From positions 558,001 through 622,000 of the forward strand of contig NZ_CM001439.1 of NCBI RefSeq assembly GCF_000244955.1: a stretch of 64,000 nt of DNA. The letters run 5' to 3'. Positions within the stretch are counted from its first letter, which is position 1, and every line of letters starts with the position of its first letter. Under the pieces are notes generated by a model. It did no database searches, was not told the DNA's origin, and was given only the letters and a program-made list of their open reading frames with translations. Position numbers and translations under genes: made by a program. The DNA is from Saccharomonospora marina XMU15 (GTDB taxonomy: Bacteria; Actinomycetota; Actinomycetes; Mycobacteriales; Pseudonocardiaceae). This document shows positions 63,221 through 64,000 of the stretch, one piece after another.

Positions 63221-64000
63221 CACGGCCTCGCCTCGTCCAACACCGACTCGTACTCGGCCACCAGCCGGGCCAGTCCAGCGGCGGGGGAGAAGTCGCGTTC
63301 GTAGCGCCGCCGCGCCGCCAAGCCCATGGCGCGATTGCGTTCGCCGTCCCGCGTGATCCGCAGTAGCGACTCTCCCAGCGAGGCGGCGTCGCCAGGCCGG
63401 TGCAGCAGACCGGTCACGCCGTCGTCGACGAGTTCGGGAAACGCGCCGTGCGCCGCGGCGACAGCGGGCACGCCCGCGGCCATGGCCTCCACCACCACCA
63501 GCCCGAACGCCTCCAACCAAGTGGACGGAGCGGCGACAGCCACCGCGCCGGCCGCGAGTTCACGGCACTCCTCGGCGTCGCGCAGACCGAGGTAGCGCAC
63601 GTCGGAGCGGCCGCGGGCCCAGGCAGCGACCTCCACCTCCATCGGGCCGGACCCCGCCAGCACGAGCGGGACACCCAAACCGCCGTCGCGGGCCAGCCGG
63701 TCCCAAGCGGCCATGAGCAGGCGCACGCCTTTCTCCTCGGTCAGCCGCCCGAGATACAGCACGTGCTCGCCGGGAAACCGCCTCCGCGCACCCACGTCGG
63801 GCACGAAGTTGTGCTTGACGGTGAGCAGGCCCGCGGGCAGGCCCGCACGAACCAGCAGTTCACGCTGGGCGTGCGAGATGCACAGCAGCCGCGAAACCTG
63901 CGACCGCCAGCGACCGCGGTTGGCGAGCACGCTCGCCGCGACCGGCAGGGTGGCAGGCCGCGACCCCCGGTAGCAGCCGTGCAGCAGCGAGGGCAGTGGC
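63220..64000 (-). CDS. GT4 family glycosyltransferase, partial (5' end outside window)
   Basis: The frame is open to the window edge and 259 C-terminal residues are visible. Near the edge is LPSLLHGCYRGSRPATLPVAA, followed by LLCISHAQRELLVRAGLP, the donor-domain VLYLGRLTEEKGVRLL, VLAGSGPMEVEV and the E-x7-E motif EAFGLVVVEAMAAGVP. This is a retaining GT-B glycosyltransferase of the GT4 group; donor and acceptor are unknown. It is translationally linked to the PAP2 gene, which together with the nearby operon suggests envelope glycan synthesis. Confidence 0.85.
   Translation of the reverse strand, partial: PLPSLLHGCYRGSRPATLPVAASVLANRGRWRSQVSRLLCISHAQRELLVRAGLPAGLLTVKHNFVPDVGARRRFPGEHVLYLGRLTEEKGVRLLMAAWDRLARDGGLGVPLVLAGSGPMEVEVAAWARGRSDVRYLGLRDAEECRELAAGAVAVAAPSTWLEAFGLVVVEAMAAGVPAVAAAHGAFPELVDDGVTGLLHRPGDAASLGESLLRITRDGERNRAMGLAARRRYERDFSPAAGLARLVAEYESVLDEARP

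Noticed and set aside
1-64000. CRISPR arrays, tRNA, rRNA, insertion sequences or prophage genes
   Set aside because: No spaced direct repeats, cloverleaf sequences, rRNA stretches, transposases or phage structural genes were recognised. The DUF222-HNH gene is not a transposase.

Overview
The window is a high-GC (about 70% by eye) actinobacterial chromosome segment with many GTG starts, stop/start overlaps of the ATGA and GTGA type, a BldC-type regulator, ESX/PPE-type genes, a 13E12-like DUF222-HNH gene and mycobacterial-type mannosyltransferases. This points to the Pseudonocardiaceae (Amycolatopsis/Saccharomonospora/Prauserella-like); the genus cannot be fixed from the sequence alone. Much of 1-45 kb keeps the gene order I recall from Mycobacterium tuberculosis Rv0511-Rv0562 (hemD, hemB, hemL, ccs genes, menA/E/B/D, mgtA, menG, menJ, grcC1).

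Region by region. 1-5.3 kb: end of uroporphyrinogen-III synthase, an M20 amidohydrolase, hemB, three small membrane proteins and hemL (heme synthesis). 5.3-10 kb: a phosphatase-like protein and the System II cytochrome c maturation set (TlpA-like, CcdA, ResB, CcsB), largely overlapping. 10-13.4 kb: a ParA/MinD-like ATPase with a disordered N-terminus, a small membrane peptide, BldC, a DUF4229 protein and a Cds1-like PLP enzyme. 13.4-24 kb: menaquinone genes menA, menE, menB, menD, menG and menJ interleaved with mannosyltransferases MgtA and PimC-like and an inositol-monophosphatase-family enzyme. 24-40.3 kb: a complete 14-gene NADH dehydrogenase operon (nuoA-N), preceded by two perfect 18-bp Rex-type operators, inserted between menJ and the polyprenyl diphosphate synthase gene. 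40.3-43.3 kb: a small orphan type VII secretion module (EspG, PPE-like, DUF3558 lipoprotein, helical protein) beside the most AT-rich stretch of the window. 43.6-48.8 kb: grcC1-like prenyl synthase, a sunset-domain membrane protein, and 2-oxoglutarate:ferredoxin oxidoreductase korAB. 49-50.3 kb: an Lrp/AsnC regulator divergent from a dimethylargininase-like enzyme. 50.4-60.7 kb: a tightly packed ten-gene surface-glycan operon. 60.7-64 kb: a DUF222-HNH nuclease gene with a perfect SOS box, a HIT protein, a PAP2 phosphatase and the end of a glycosyltransferase.

The first three quarters form a respiratory block: heme and cytochrome c maturation, menaquinone with its prenyl tail, complex I, and ferredoxin-linked KorAB. 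The Rex operators suggest that complex I is tuned to the NADH/NAD+ ratio. The best candidate for an undescribed system is the 50.4-60.7 kb operon. It combines a cytidylyltransferase-like enzyme, a C-methyltransferase, a PIG-L deacetylase, a sugar epimerase, a DUF4910 peptidase-fold protein, a flippase, a GT2, a pyruvyl transferase, a 3,5-epimerase and a glutamate-semialdehyde-mutase-like aminotransferase. No 4,6-dehydratase of the standard type, initiating transferase or polymerase is visible. A 38-codon ORF between nuoK and nuoL and a recurring leaderless-start pattern are also worth checking.
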